Shown: positions 8,699 to 18,025 of the stretch, piece after piece
Layout: the number at the start of each line of letters is the position of its first letter
Numbering within the stretch: the first letter of the stretch is position 1
Program-made: the position numbers and the translations under genes
Source: Candidatus Woesearchaeota archaeon
GTDB taxonomy: Archaea; Nanobdellota; Nanobdellia; Woesearchaeales; UBA9642
Length of the DNA stretch: 64,000 nt
NCBI GenBank assembly: GCA_026002815.1
Contig: BPGB01000003.1
Location: 145,295 to 209,294, forward strand
Direction of reading: 5' to 3'
The notes under the pieces: model-generated
Told to the model about the DNA's origin: nothing
Database searches by the model: none
Seen by the model: only the letters and a program-made list of their open reading frames with translations

Positions 8699-9736
8699 AT
8701 GGGTACCAAAATAACTGATCTTTTGGAGAGCAAGGAAATATCTATAGACGAACTCAGAAATAAAATAATTGTTGTAGATGCGTTTAATCAATTATATATG
8801 TTCTTGGCATCTATAAGACAGCCTGACGGAGAATTATTGAAGGATAGTCAAGGAAATATCACAAGTCATCTTAACGGCATATTTTATAGATTTACTAAGC
8901 TAATGCAGTATAATATAAAATTCATATTTGTTTTTGATGGCAAGCCTCCGGAGTTAAAACTAAGAGAACGTCAACGTAGAACAGAGTTAAAGCTTGAAGC
9001 AGAGAAAAAATATGAGGAAGCAAAAGAAAGAGAGGATATAGATGGAATGAAAAAATATGCTGCAAGAACTTCAAAATTGACAAAAGAGATGATTGCCGAT
9101 GCAAAGGAATTAATAAGTGCTTTAGGCATGTGTATTGTTCAAGCACCTTCAGAAGGAGAGGCACAGGCTGCCCTGATAGTTAAGAGGAAACAGGCTTATG
9201 CATCTTTGAGTCAAGATGCTGATTCTCTTATTTTTGGTTGTCCATTAGTTGTTAAAAATTTGACTTTGACAGGTAGAAGAAAACAAGCGGGAAAATTAAA
9301 TTATGATTCAATAACTCCTGAATTGATAAGTTTGGATCATACGTTAAAGAATCTTAGCATAACCCTAGATCAGTTGATAGTTATAGCAATGCTTACTGGA
9401 ACAGATTATAATATTGGAGGAATTAAAGGCATAGGTCATAAGACTGCGTTGAAATTAGTGAAGGAGTATGGTGATGGAATGGATAATTTTGAAAAATTAT
9501 TTAGAGCAGTGAAATGGGATTCTTTTTTTGAATATGATTGGAAAGAAGTTTTTAACATAATAAAGAACACAGAAACGACAGACGATTATAGAGTTGTTTT
9601 TAACGAAGTTGACGATGAGAAAGTTATAGATGTGTTATGTAAAAAGCATGATTTTTCTGAAGAACGTGTTAAGAAGATACTTGAAACTCTTCATAAGCAT
9701 CCAAAATCTCAGAAGGGACTTGCAGAGTTCTTTTAA
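8699..9736 (+). CDS. fen: Flap endonuclease 1
   Basis: Structure-specific 5' nuclease that removes flaps during Okazaki fragment maturation and repair. N-terminal motif (IIVVDAFNQLYMFL), the FVFDGKPPELK motif, QAPSEGEAQAA, SQDADSLIFG and the helix-hairpin-helix GTDYNIGGIKGIGHKTALK supply the acidic metal ligands and DNA-binding elements. The last residues QKGLAEFF form a PCNA-interacting box (Q-x2-L-x2-FF); a PCNA gene is at 49.4 kb. Length 345 is standard. A small deviation is ASLSQDADS where most family members read ASQDYDS. Confidence 0.96.
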   Translation: MGTKITDLLESKEISIDELRNKIIVVDAFNQLYMFLASIRQPDGELLKDSQGNITSHLNGIFYRFTKLMQYNIKFIFVFDGKPPELKLRERQRRTELKLEAEKKYEEAKEREDIDGMKKYAARTSKLTKEMIADAKELISALGMCIVQAPSEGEAQAALIVKRKQAYASLSQDADSLIFGCPLVVKNLTLTGRRKQAGKLNYDSITPELISLDHTLKNLSITLDQLIVIAMLTGTDYNIGGIKGIGHKTALKLVKEYGDGMDNFEKLFRAVKWDSFFEYDWKEVFNIIKNTETTDDYRVVFNEVDDEKVIDVLCKKHDFSEERVKKILETLHKHPKSQKGLAEFF

Positions 9737-9862
9737 AATAATTATTGGTTATTTTAAAATACTTATTTAGTTTATTTCATTATCTTTTAATACAAATCAA
9801 TATTTTTTTGATGATATTTTATTATTTTATTTTAAATTTATAAATTGTAGAATGCTCCTAAT

Positions 9863-10894
9863 ATGATGCTATCATTAAAGGTTCCTTTAAAGGAAGCTGA
9901 AAAGTGGAAGAAATATCTTGTTGAAACGAAAAATTTCAATAATAAATATAGATTTAAAAAGGATGATAGCTTTATTTATTTTCCTATTCTAAGAAGATTC
10001 GAAGTATTGCGCGGGGATATTTCATTTGTGGATATGTCTTTTGAAGAATCAAAAAATTCTGGCGATTTAAAAACCAATCTTATTAATTTTTTATCGAAAG
10101 AAGAATTATCTATTCTAAAAGCGTCTCATGACATAATAGGTACAATTGCTATATTAGAAATACCTAAAGAATTAGAACATAAAGAAAAATTTATTGCAGA
10201 AACTCTTTTAAGAATAAATAAAAACATAAAAACCGTTCTTAAGAAGGCAGACGCTCATGAAGGCGTTTTTAGAACTCAAAAAATGAAATATTTAGCAGGA
10301 ATAAATACTACTGAAACATTATATAAGGAAAACAATGTTTCTTTGTTAGTTGATGTTGAAAAAGTTTATTTTTCAATAAGACTAAGTAATGAGAGAAAAA
10401 GAATAGCTGGCTTGGTTAAGCCTGGTGAAGATATTCTGGTTATGTTTTCTGGTGCAGCACCTTATCCTGTTGTTTTGTCGAAAAACACTCCTGCAAAACA
10501 TATTTTAGGCATAGAGATAAATCCTGATGGACACAAATATGGTTTAGAAAATATTAAGATAAATAAGTGTAAAAATGTTGAATTAATATGCGGAGATGTT
10601 CATGTTATAGTTCCAGAGCTTAATAATAAGAACATAAGATATGATAGAATAATTATGCCTCTTCCTAAGACTGCTGATGAATTCTTAGATGATGCTTTAA
10701 TGCTAAGTAAAAAAAGTACGGTAATACATTTTTATGATTTTTTAGAGGAGTCTAATTTTGATGAGGCAAAGATTAAGATAAGTGAAGCTTGTAAAAGAAA
10801 CAACAGGGATTATAGAATTATTAATATTGTAAAATGCGGTCAACACGCGCCTCGTGTTTTTAGGATTTGTGTCGATTTTGAAATTATTAATTAA
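9863..10894 (+). CDS. trm5: tRNA (guanine-37-N1)-methyltransferase Trm5
   Basis: Methylates G37 next to the anticodon using S-adenosylmethionine, protecting the reading frame and providing the first intermediate for wyosine in tRNA-Phe. An N-terminal RNA-binding part is followed by TQKMKYLAGI, the SAM motif MFSGAAPYPVVLS, acidic IEINPDGHKYGLEN, and the catalytic region MPLPKTADEFL; it ends KCGQHAPRVFRICVDF, a Trm5 signature. A TYW1-type enzyme is encoded at 24.2 kb, completing two early steps of wyosine formation. It overlaps the convergent gene at its 3' end by eight bases. Tyw2/Trm5-family relatives are the alternative, but the catalytic motif favours Trm5. Confidence 0.92.
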   Translation: MMLSLKVPLKEAEKWKKYLVETKNFNNKYRFKKDDSFIYFPILRRFEVLRGDISFVDMSFEESKNSGDLKTNLINFLSKEELSILKASHDIIGTIAILEIPKELEHKEKFIAETLLRINKNIKTVLKKADAHEGVFRTQKMKYLAGINTTETLYKENNVSLLVDVEKVYFSIRLSNERKRIAGLVKPGEDILVMFSGAAPYPVVLSKNTPAKHILGIEINPDGHKYGLENIKINKCKNVELICGDVHVIVPELNNKNIRYDRIIMPLPKTADEFLDDALMLSKKSTVIHFYDFLEESNFDEAKIKISEACKRNNRDYRIINIVKCGQHAPRVFRICVDFEIIN

Positions 10895-11672
10895 TTTTTC
10901 GTATACTTATTTTTTCTTGATATTTTAAATATTTATCATGAAATGTTGATGACCAGAAGGTTATTGCACCGAAAGGCAATGTTGTTGCCCCATGATATCC
11001 TCTAACATATTTGTTTTTTAATTCTGAATATATTCCCTGTGATAAGCTTAAAAGACATAATCCAAAAAGTACTTGTTCATAAGTGGGTGTTATGTTTATA
11101 TTTTTATTAATTAAAGAATTTATTGTTTCTGAAAAACCTTTTGTTACTGTATATAATTGTGGATATAATTGTCCTGCGGTTATTATATGCATCGGTATCT
11201 CTAATATGAAACTTGCTCTTGTAAGGTGTCTCTCTTTTATTCCTGATTTTTGTGATATCCATGTGATATGTCTTTCTGATAGGCTTCTCCCGATTGTAAT
11301 CGCATAACCAATAGTCAATATGTGTTTTAAATATTTATTTTGTATAGGCACAGGTGTTGCTTTTGCCAATGTTTCTGCTAACCTATCGGGGTATTGTTTG
11401 TTCTTTAATTCGTTATAAAGTATTTTTGTGTATGCTCTCTTGTTTGTTTTTACGGCAGGATTAAAATAATATTTGTAAATGCCTTTTATGTCATTAAAAA
11501 TTTTATCTATAGTATAAGGTTTTTCTTTATTAGGGATATTGAGAATGTTCTCAGGATAGCACATTGTTTCTATCTTTTGTTCTAGAAGAGAAAGATTGTT
11601 TTTTTCTATTATTTGATCCGATAATGTCTCTCTAATACTTTTTTTTAGGATGGATTTCTTTAATATGTTCAT
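10887..11672 (-). CDS. Hypothetical protein, possibly membrane-associated
   Basis: I do not recognise this 261-residue protein. The N-terminal ~110 residues are polar and basic. Several moderately hydrophobic stretches follow (ILTIGYAITIG, ASFILEIPMHIITAG, LFGLCLLSLSQGIY, TTLPFGAITFWSS), compatible with three or four weak membrane segments or a buried core. GTGAT just before ATG 11672 can serve as Shine-Dalgarno, and an AT-rich TATA-like run lies about 60 bases upstream, so it seems transcribed separately from the RNA candidate at 11803-11877. Confidence 0.65.
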   Translation of the reverse strand: MNILKKSILKKSIRETLSDQIIEKNNLSLLEQKIETMCYPENILNIPNKEKPYTIDKIFNDIKGIYKYYFNPAVKTNKRAYTKILYNELKNKQYPDRLAETLAKATPVPIQNKYLKHILTIGYAITIGRSLSERHITWISQKSGIKERHLTRASFILEIPMHIITAGQLYPQLYTVTKGFSETINSLINKNINITPTYEQVLFGLCLLSLSQGIYSELKNKYVRGYHGATTLPFGAITFWSSTFHDKYLKYQEKISIRKIN

Positions 11673-11802
11673 TTAAATCACTTATTGTTAAATTTTATTA
11701 TTGCTATATTTTTTTGTACTTTAGCTTATTTAAAAAATTTTCGATTATAACTACTTTTTAGAAGTAAAAATTTTTACTTTTTTTTAATCGTTAATGAATT
11801 AT

Positions 11803-11877
11803 GTGCGCTCGGCAGTTACTTCCGTTAATCATTCCGATTAAATCGGTCATCGGGTGTTCACAACCTCATCGCGCACC
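11803..11877 (-). ncRNA. Small GC-rich structured RNA candidate, unclassified
   Basis: In an otherwise extremely AT-rich gap, about 75 bases are near half G+C. On the minus strand the ends pair (GTGCGC at 11871-11876 of that strand's start with GCGCAC at 11803-11808), and an internal hairpin CCGAT-TTA-ATCGG is present. A strong TATA box (TTTATAAATA read on the minus strand, about 11897-11906) lies about 25 bases before the predicted 5' end, and a T-rich stretch follows the 3' end, so it looks like an independent transcript. GATGA after the 5' stem and CCGA before the 3' stem resemble degenerate C and D boxes, but no CTGA is present; an ACA follows the closing stem. It is not a tRNA. Confidence 0.5.
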
Positions 11878-12007
11878 ATTAAAATAAAGAACCTTTATTT
11901 ATAAAATTGATTATAATACGGCTTATAACGAAATAAAGATAGAACCTACCACTTTATAGGAATAGAAGATTTTATTTGATACATAATTATATTTTGAAGA
12001 ATATATC

Positions 12008-13171
12008 TTAACCAAACATTTCTATATAGTCCTTACTGTATTTATCCTCCTCTTTTTTAATTTTGCTTATTGCATTAATAAAGTCTTCTTCTTTTACAAT
12101 ATCTCTATTTTCTCTTATTGCAAAATATCCTGCTTCTGTAACTACTGCTTTTATCTCTGCACCAGAAATATTTTTTGATAATTCATATATTTTAGGCATA
12201 TTTATCTTCTTATCAACAGGCATGTTTTTCATATGGATTTTATATATTTGTTTTATTCCTTCTACATCCGGATTTGGAACTTCTATAAGCCTATCAAGCC
12301 TTCCTGGTCTAAGAATTGCTGGGTCGAGTATATCTTTTCTATTAGTGCAACCTATTATTTTTACATTATCCAAAGGCTTAAACCCGTCAAGTTCTGCAAG
12401 AAGTTGCATAAAAGTTCTTTGAACCTCTCTTTCTCCTGAAGTTCCTAACTCTATTCTTTTAGCACATAATGCATCAAGCTCATCTATGAAAACTATTGAT
12501 GGCGCTTTTGATTTTGCAAGCAAAAATATCTCTTTTATTAATTTCGCACCATCGCCAATAAACTTTTGTACTAATTCTGAACCAACAATCTCTATAAAAG
12601 TGGCGTTTGTTGAACTGGCTATTGCTTTAGCAAGCAAAGTCTTTCCAGTACCTGGAGGACCATAAAGAAGTATCCCTTTTGGAGGTTGTATTCCTATTTT
12701 TTTAAACAATTTAGGATTTGTAAGAGGAAGTTCGATGACTTCTTTTATTTCTTCTATTTGATTTTTTAGACCACCAACCTCGCTCCAATCAACTTTCGGT
12801 TTTTCTATTATTACAAATCTTTCCACATCAAAATTTTTTGAAGTATTTATTTTATCTACTATATTCAAATTTTTTTGTTCTACTAAAACCGAATCTCCAG
12901 GTTCTATTTTAAGGTTTTTAGACACCTTTACATAAAATTTGTTTCCATTAGGTATTTTTATTAATGCATGTTCTTCACTTATTACTTCTGAAACTTCTGC
13001 AACCATAAGACTCGGCGCCTTAAATCTTTCAAGTTCCTCTCTCAAAGAATTAATAGCTTCCCTTAGTATTCTATTCTCGTCCTCAAGTGCACTGTTTATT
13101 TGTTGAGTATAACTAAAACTTATTGTTTCTTTTTCAGAATCTTTTTCTTTTAAACCAGAATTGTTGTTCAT
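12008..13171 (-). CDS. pan: Proteasome-activating nucleotidase (PAN/Rpt family)
   Basis: AAA+ ATPase that unfolds proteins and feeds them to the 20S proteasome. An N-terminal coiled coil (about 20-55) is followed by an OB domain and the AAA+ module: Walker A GPPGTGKT, Walker B IVFIDELDAL, pore loop KFIGDGAKLIKEIF, sensor GCTNRKDILDPAILRPGRLDR. The C-terminus MFG is only a loose match to the HbYX gate-opening motif (hydrophobic-Phe-x instead of Tyr). Length 387 is slightly short of typical PAN. A TATA box about 25 bases before ATG 13171 suggests a leaderless transcript. No proteasome subunit gene lies in the window. Confidence 0.93.
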   Translation of the reverse strand: MNNNSGLKEKDSEKETISFSYTQQINSALEDENRILREAINSLREELERFKAPSLMVAEVSEVISEEHALIKIPNGNKFYVKVSKNLKIEPGDSVLVEQKNLNIVDKINTSKNFDVERFVIIEKPKVDWSEVGGLKNQIEEIKEVIELPLTNPKLFKKIGIQPPKGILLYGPPGTGKTLLAKAIASSTNATFIEIVGSELVQKFIGDGAKLIKEIFLLAKSKAPSIVFIDELDALCAKRIELGTSGEREVQRTFMQLLAELDGFKPLDNVKIIGCTNRKDILDPAILRPGRLDRLIEVPNPDVEGIKQIYKIHMKNMPVDKKINMPKIYELSKNISGAEIKAVVTEAGYFAIRENRDIVKEEDFINAISKIKKEEDKYSKDYIEMFG

Positions 13172-13227
13172 TTTTAGAAAGAAATAATATTATATTTATA
13201 AATTTTTATTTATAATGTAGATTAACT

Positions 13228-13620
13228 TTATCTTAATATGTGTTCCTCATAATTTTTAATTGATTTTCTAAGATTCTCGTATGTTTCGTTTAATTCTTCC
13301 ATCATTCTTTTCAATAACTCTTTATCAGGTTTTTTTATTATTGTATATATTATTGCCTTGTATTTTGCAAAATTTTCTATTATCTTAAGAAAATATCCTC
13401 TTTGTTCTGTATCTGTTATTTTAGGGAAGTAATTTTTACAAGCAGTTTCTATTTTTAAAAGAGTAGGTTCTTGTTTTTCCTTAATATATTGTATGGCTTT
13501 TTCAGGATCATTCATATTATAATATAATATGTTTTCATGCTCTGTTTCTATTATACTCTTCATTGTTTTAATAAGCAGCATTATTTGTTCTTCAATTTTT
13601 TTATTAGTTTCTTTTTTCAT
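13228..13620 (-). CDS. Small helical hypothetical protein
   Basis: A 130-residue, fully helical, charged protein that I cannot assign. Segments such as MLLIKTMKSIIETEHEN and KELLKRMMEELNETYENLRKSIKNYEEHIL suggest a helical bundle or coiled coil. Its ATG overlaps the stop of the upstream membrane protein by four bases (ATGA, 13617-13620), so the two are translationally coupled and probably work together. Confidence 0.75.
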   Translation of the reverse strand: MKKETNKKIEEQIMLLIKTMKSIIETEHENILYYNMNDPEKAIQYIKEKQEPTLLKIETACKNYFPKITDTEQRGYFLKIIENFAKYKAIIYTIIKKPDKELLKRMMEELNETYENLRKSIKNYEEHILR

Positions 13621-14306
13621 TCTTTACCTACAATGTCTGCAGTACATGCACCTATTATTGCCGCAATAAGTACAACAGATGTCATTTTATAACTTTCTAT
13701 AAAATCATGACCGAACTTCGGATAAAATAAATATAAAACCATTATGGACATTATAATCGAAATAATATATAAAGCCAATAATCTTAGAGGAATAAATGCT
13801 AATATTTTAGGATCTTTTATTTTTCTAAAACCTGTAGCATATAAGAATAAAACTCCTACAAAGAATGCAAGTATGAATAGAAATGTTGCTCTGGAAATGT
13901 CTATGTTCTCAGATATTTTTATTCCATAAAAAAAAGTATAATGCACAACTAGTCCAATGAATGCGCCTACAAATCCTTTAATTATGTCTTTTCTTCCAAA
14001 TTTTTTTAAAGGATGATCTCCTGTTTCTTTTTTTATTTCCTCTTCTAATCTTTTCAACTCAAGTATTTCTTGTTCTTCTATTTTTTTGGTTGAATCTATA
14101 TCTTTATTAATAGCGGATATTTGTTCTAATTCTTGTTCTTTCTCTTTGCTTATTTTTTTTTCTTCTTCATATACAAAATTCTCTTGTTTTTCTATATTAA
14201 TATTTTCTTTTAATATCTTGTTTTGTAGTTGGATTATAGTATCGAGTTTAGAATTAATACTTGCTATTGTTGTGTTTTTTTTTGTTTTTTTATTACTTTT
14301 TTTCAT
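13617..14306 (-). CDS. DUF2391-like integral membrane protein with coiled coil
   Basis: The first ~105 residues are polar, with a coiled coil rich in Lys and Glu. After GRKDIIKGFVGAFIGLVVHY four or five membrane segments follow, ending IGACTADIVGKE. The transmembrane part resembles the DUF2391 family of archaeal and cyanobacterial membrane proteins of unknown function. It overlaps the following helical gene by four bases, so both form an operon. A cytoplasmic coiled coil attached to the bundle suggests scaffolding or tethering, which is inference. Confidence 0.75.
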   Translation of the reverse strand: MKKSNKKTKKNTTIASINSKLDTIIQLQNKILKENINIEKQENFVYEEEKKISKEKEQELEQISAINKDIDSTKKIEEQEILELKRLEEEIKKETGDHPLKKFGRKDIIKGFVGAFIGLVVHYTFFYGIKISENIDISRATFLFILAFFVGVLFLYATGFRKIKDPKILAFIPLRLLALYIISIIMSIMVLYLFYPKFGHDFIESYKMTSVVLIAAIIGACTADIVGKE

Positions 14307-14389
14307 TTTGTTTATTTTATTTTACTGTCCTTTTTTAGGTGGTTAAATAATCTTTTCTAGATAGATAAATTCTATCTAATGTATAATAT

Positions 14390-15679
14390 TTAAATATTTT
14401 CCTTAAATACTGCTTTTTCAATGTTATATGTTCCAGTAAGTGGTGCATCCATAAAGCCTTGGATTGCAGCATCGGCCAGTCTTCCATCTTCTAGCCAATA
14501 AAAAAGCCAATCATTAACATATTCCGGAGTTTGTTGAATTAATCCTGCACCTATATGTTCAAGCCACTCTTTATTACTAACTTCATGCGCGCCTATGGGC
14601 GGAGCGATTATTATAGGGATTCCTAAAGCACTGTAAAAGGACATTTCACTTGGTTTAGTCCATAATATATCTGTCTTTCTTAGTGCGTCATTGAATTTTT
14701 CAAAATATCCTTTTTTATCAATAGAAAATATTATTTCAACCATTTGATTATTAAATTCTGCTAGTCTCTTTTCAAAATATACTTTTAAATCAATTTTTGT
14801 TCCTACAGAGATTATTAATTTTATATCATTATTCTTTATCCTGTCATGCAAAGAGTTTATTATTTTATCTGCAATTTCTGTTTGCGCACCTGCACCCCCA
14901 ATAGTGAACATTAAGGTTAATCTATGGGTTTTGTATCTTTCTATTTTTTTAATATTAAAATCTTTTTCTATATGTTTTTTAATTAGGGGGGCGTATTTTT
15001 GAAAAAAAATCTTTTTAGGATCCAAATTTACAAGCCTTGATAATATGTCTTTTTTAACTATTTCCTTATTATTTCCTATATTTTCTTTTGGTAATGGAAA
15101 ACCTGTTTCTATTATCTTTCTTGGTGAAACCCCGTATTGTAATAATCTATGAGTTACGTGTCTACATGGACTAAAGTATGTTATTGTTGAATCTTTAGGA
15201 TTATCAGGAACCCATATTCTATGTATATCTGTATCTGTTACTACACAATAAACTTCTTTTTTATAATAATTAAAAGCCATTGCTGGTATAAAGTGTGTTG
15301 TTATTACAGGAATGTCTTTTTTTGAAGTATAATCAACTATGCTTTTACAGAATCCTTTCTTTATTAGTGCTTTTAATCTAAGAACGCTAAAATTTGGTTT
15401 ACTTAAATCTCTGAAAGGAAAAAAGGGACTTATCTTTTGTAAATTATCATAAATTTTAAATGCTATCTTTCCAATGAACGTAATATCTTTCAATCTTGAT
15501 ATGAATTCATAAAATTCTCTTGCCTGTTCCCATAATCGATGATCTCTCATTGATACACTCTTATCGCTATTGGCTGTTATTATTCGTTCATAAGCTATAT
15601 CTTTCAAAGGATATGCTGCTCTTTGATGTCCATATCCCATATCTACGGATATTATCCAGGCTTCTTTTTGTTTTTTCAT
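14390..15679 (-). CDS. GT-B glycosyltransferase, MGDG synthase/MurG-like
   Basis: The N-terminus ISVDMGYGHQRAAYPL matches the GGGH-type glycine motif of monogalactosyldiacylglycerol-synthase and MurG-like GT28 enzymes, and the C-terminal half has the donor-binding text LMFTIGGAGAQTEIADKII and PSEMSFYSALGIPIIIAPPIGAHE. The 429-residue length suits a two-domain GT-B enzyme. Acceptor and sugar are not deducible; a glycolipid or intracellular polysaccharide is plausible. It is 80 bases downstream of a GH13 enzyme on the same strand, suggesting a two-gene carbohydrate unit. Confidence 0.75.
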   Translation of the reverse strand: MKKQKEAWIISVDMGYGHQRAAYPLKDIAYERIITANSDKSVSMRDHRLWEQAREFYEFISRLKDITFIGKIAFKIYDNLQKISPFFPFRDLSKPNFSVLRLKALIKKGFCKSIVDYTSKKDIPVITTHFIPAMAFNYYKKEVYCVVTDTDIHRIWVPDNPKDSTITYFSPCRHVTHRLLQYGVSPRKIIETGFPLPKENIGNNKEIVKKDILSRLVNLDPKKIFFQKYAPLIKKHIEKDFNIKKIERYKTHRLTLMFTIGGAGAQTEIADKIINSLHDRIKNNDIKLIISVGTKIDLKVYFEKRLAEFNNQMVEIIFSIDKKGYFEKFNDALRKTDILWTKPSEMSFYSALGIPIIIAPPIGAHEVSNKEWLEHIGAGLIQQTPEYVNDWLFYWLEDGRLADAAIQGFMDAPLTGTYNIEKAVFKENI

Positions 15680-15760
15680 CTTTTTAGACTATTTATTATT
15701 ATTTATCTTTGACTTTTTTATATTGCTTTATTGATTATTTTTATTATATCTTTTATGCGG

Positions 15761-17704
15761 TTATTTTTGTATTACCTGAAATATATGGCTTTCTCCGGGT
15801 TCTAAAATTATGTTTAAGATTTTTCCTTCCCTTATGTATTGTTTGTTGTTGAGCAAATCTTTTATCAAATATTTTTTTGAGAAATCAATAAGAGAATTTT
15901 CATCTAAGTATATTTGTGTGTTGCATTTATTATGGATGTCCATATTTACGCATATAAGCATTATTTCCTTTTTTTCTTTTTTGTGACTTTTACTATTATA
16001 CACTCTTAAGAAACTGAAAAGTTGTGATTGACTATTTATTCCTTGACTTGTTGGCACATATATGTATTTTCCTTTTTGTAAAGCGATATGCTTATTTCTT
16101 ATGCTATTAACTTTTGTTATATGTCTTTTTAAATCTTTATCTGATTCCCAATCTATTTTGCTGTATGAGAAAAGATTTATTGGATGCCATTCTAATTTTT
16201 CAAAACCATTAAATATCATCGGTATTCCAGGAATGGTTGCAGTTATTACCCATCTGCTTTTGTTCGCTCTTTCAGAAAGTATTTGGTCATGACTTAATTG
16301 TCCTAAAAGTTTTTTAGTATTTCTTATGAAATCATGGCATTCTGGAAAGATGAAGAATCGAGCATTTTCTGGGAAGAATTTTCCAGAAATATTGTACATG
16401 TAATCAAGGTATCCTTTTAATGTTTCTACAGTGTATAATTTGTTAGAGAAATCACCATATACTGCAGTAAATCCTGCTTCAAATAATTCTGGTATGTCAT
16501 CAACATATGATTCTGCAATAAAAACAACATCTCCTGTTAGCGAACCATTTTTTGGATGTTCTTTTTTTGCAAAATCTCTTGCTTCAATGATACATTCTCT
16601 CCAAAAATCAAGCGGTATTCTATATGCGACGTCGCATCTGAATCCATCTATACCTGCATGTTTTATCCAATACTTTGGTATTGCTTTAAAGTACGTATAC
16701 ATTTCTTTTATTGTTGGGTTTTTTGGTGGAGAATTTTTTCCTTCCGGTATCCTATAATTCCAATTTAATTGTGCCGCGTCCTCCCACCAATATCCATGAT
16801 CATAAGGACACATTGTGAATCTCGCATCTCCCCATGGTTTTCCTTTTTTTAAGTCCTCAGGATAAAGATATGGTGCTTCAAGACTTTTTATGTCCTCTTT
16901 ATATAGAAACCATTCTGGATGTAATCTCTGTAGTACAAAGTCGTGACTTGTGTGATTAAAAACTAAATCCATATATACCTTTATTCCTCTTTTATGAGCT
17001 TCTTTTATCATTTCTTTAAATTCTTTTATAGGATCAGAGAGAGATGCATAAGGCCCTTGGGTGTGATCTTTATCTATTGATAATTCTGGATCTATTGCTT
17101 TGTAATCTCTTATACTATAAGGACATCCTGGTTGCATGTATGACGGGAATAAATCATGAGGATTATAATTTCTATAAAGTTCCCCTATTGGATGTATTGG
17201 ATTAAGGTAAAGGATTTTTATTCCCATGTTCTTTAATTGATCAAGTCTATGTTTAAGATCGTCGAAAGCTCCTGATTGTCCTAATTTTGGTCTTCCGCTT
17301 TTGTCTATTTCTTTTTGTCCAAAAAATCTTATAAACGCGTTATAAACAATGCTTTCATCTATGTATGAAGGATCAACATGTATTTCTGCAAAATCTTTTT
17401 CTTCAGGGCTAGTGAGCCAATGCCAATATTCATGCTGATCGTGTCTCCATCTGAATGTTGCCTTATATATCCCGCTATGTTTTAATTCAAACTCTAACTG
17501 ATAAATTCCATTTTTCAATATCATATCATATCCATGATATCTGCCTTTTATGTTTGTCCATACTTCAACAATTATTTTTTCTGAGAGAATTTCTTCAGAT
17601 AACTTGCATTGAAACAAAATCGTTTCACCAGTAACTTTTTTTATGACTTCTTTTTTAGGATAGGTCCATAAGAAAGTTGGTTTTTCAAGAAGTTTTGTTT
17701 CCAT
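15761..17704 (-). CDS. GH13 alpha-amylase-family enzyme
   Basis: Acts on alpha-glucans. An N-terminal beta domain (~120 residues) precedes a (beta/alpha)8 barrel with the four GH13 regions: MDLVFNHTSHDF, GIDGFRCDVAYRIP (nucleophile Asp), FIAESYVDD (acid/base Glu) and FPECHDFIRN (transition-state Asp replaced in pattern by HDF). A beta-sandwich closes the protein. At 647 residues it is larger than simple amylases and may be a debranching or maltogenic enzyme. No signal peptide is seen, so it is cytoplasmic. The start ATG 17704 is supported by GAGGTGA at the right spacing. It is followed by a glycosyltransferase. Confidence 0.88.
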   Translation of the reverse strand: METKLLEKPTFLWTYPKKEVIKKVTGETILFQCKLSEEILSEKIIVEVWTNIKGRYHGYDMILKNGIYQLEFELKHSGIYKATFRWRHDQHEYWHWLTSPEEKDFAEIHVDPSYIDESIVYNAFIRFFGQKEIDKSGRPKLGQSGAFDDLKHRLDQLKNMGIKILYLNPIHPIGELYRNYNPHDLFPSYMQPGCPYSIRDYKAIDPELSIDKDHTQGPYASLSDPIKEFKEMIKEAHKRGIKVYMDLVFNHTSHDFVLQRLHPEWFLYKEDIKSLEAPYLYPEDLKKGKPWGDARFTMCPYDHGYWWEDAAQLNWNYRIPEGKNSPPKNPTIKEMYTYFKAIPKYWIKHAGIDGFRCDVAYRIPLDFWRECIIEARDFAKKEHPKNGSLTGDVVFIAESYVDDIPELFEAGFTAVYGDFSNKLYTVETLKGYLDYMYNISGKFFPENARFFIFPECHDFIRNTKKLLGQLSHDQILSERANKSRWVITATIPGIPMIFNGFEKLEWHPINLFSYSKIDWESDKDLKRHITKVNSIRNKHIALQKGKYIYVPTSQGINSQSQLFSFLRVYNSKSHKKEKKEIMLICVNMDIHNKCNTQIYLDENSLIDFSKKYLIKDLLNNKQYIREGKILNIILEPGESHIFQVIQK

Positions 17705-18025
17705 GACTCACCTCATAAATATGTTCTTTTATATAATCGATGTATGTTATTTTTATTTGTGTTTTATATTTATAAAATTTCGCTTTTCACATTGTTAGAT
17801 TGTGTTGTTAATACTCTTTATAATTATCATGCTAAAATCAGACTTTAAACAAAAAATTGATTTAAAAAGTATAATAATTGATTTAAAGAATATAACAATT
17901 CAAAGGAAGTAATAATTAAGATTACTTTGTTTAGTTGAGAATGCATATGATGTGTAATTAATGATTTTAAAACATACTGGACAGGTTTGGCAAAATTATT
18001 TAAATAAAAAAACATTTTTTGTATA
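17705..18025. promoter_or_regulatory. Divergent intergenic region of GH13 and Cas4-like genes
   Basis: About 320 AT-rich bases between divergent genes. On the minus side GAGGTGA (about 17709-17715) is the Shine-Dalgarno of the GH13 gene. On the plus side AATTATTTAAATAAA (about 17994-18008) is a TATA box roughly 25 bases before ATG 18026. I see no further gene or strong repeat. Confidence 0.5.

Noticed and set aside
11803..11877. tRNA on either strand
   Set aside because: Length and end pairing fit, but D arm, T loop TTC and anticodon arm are missing.
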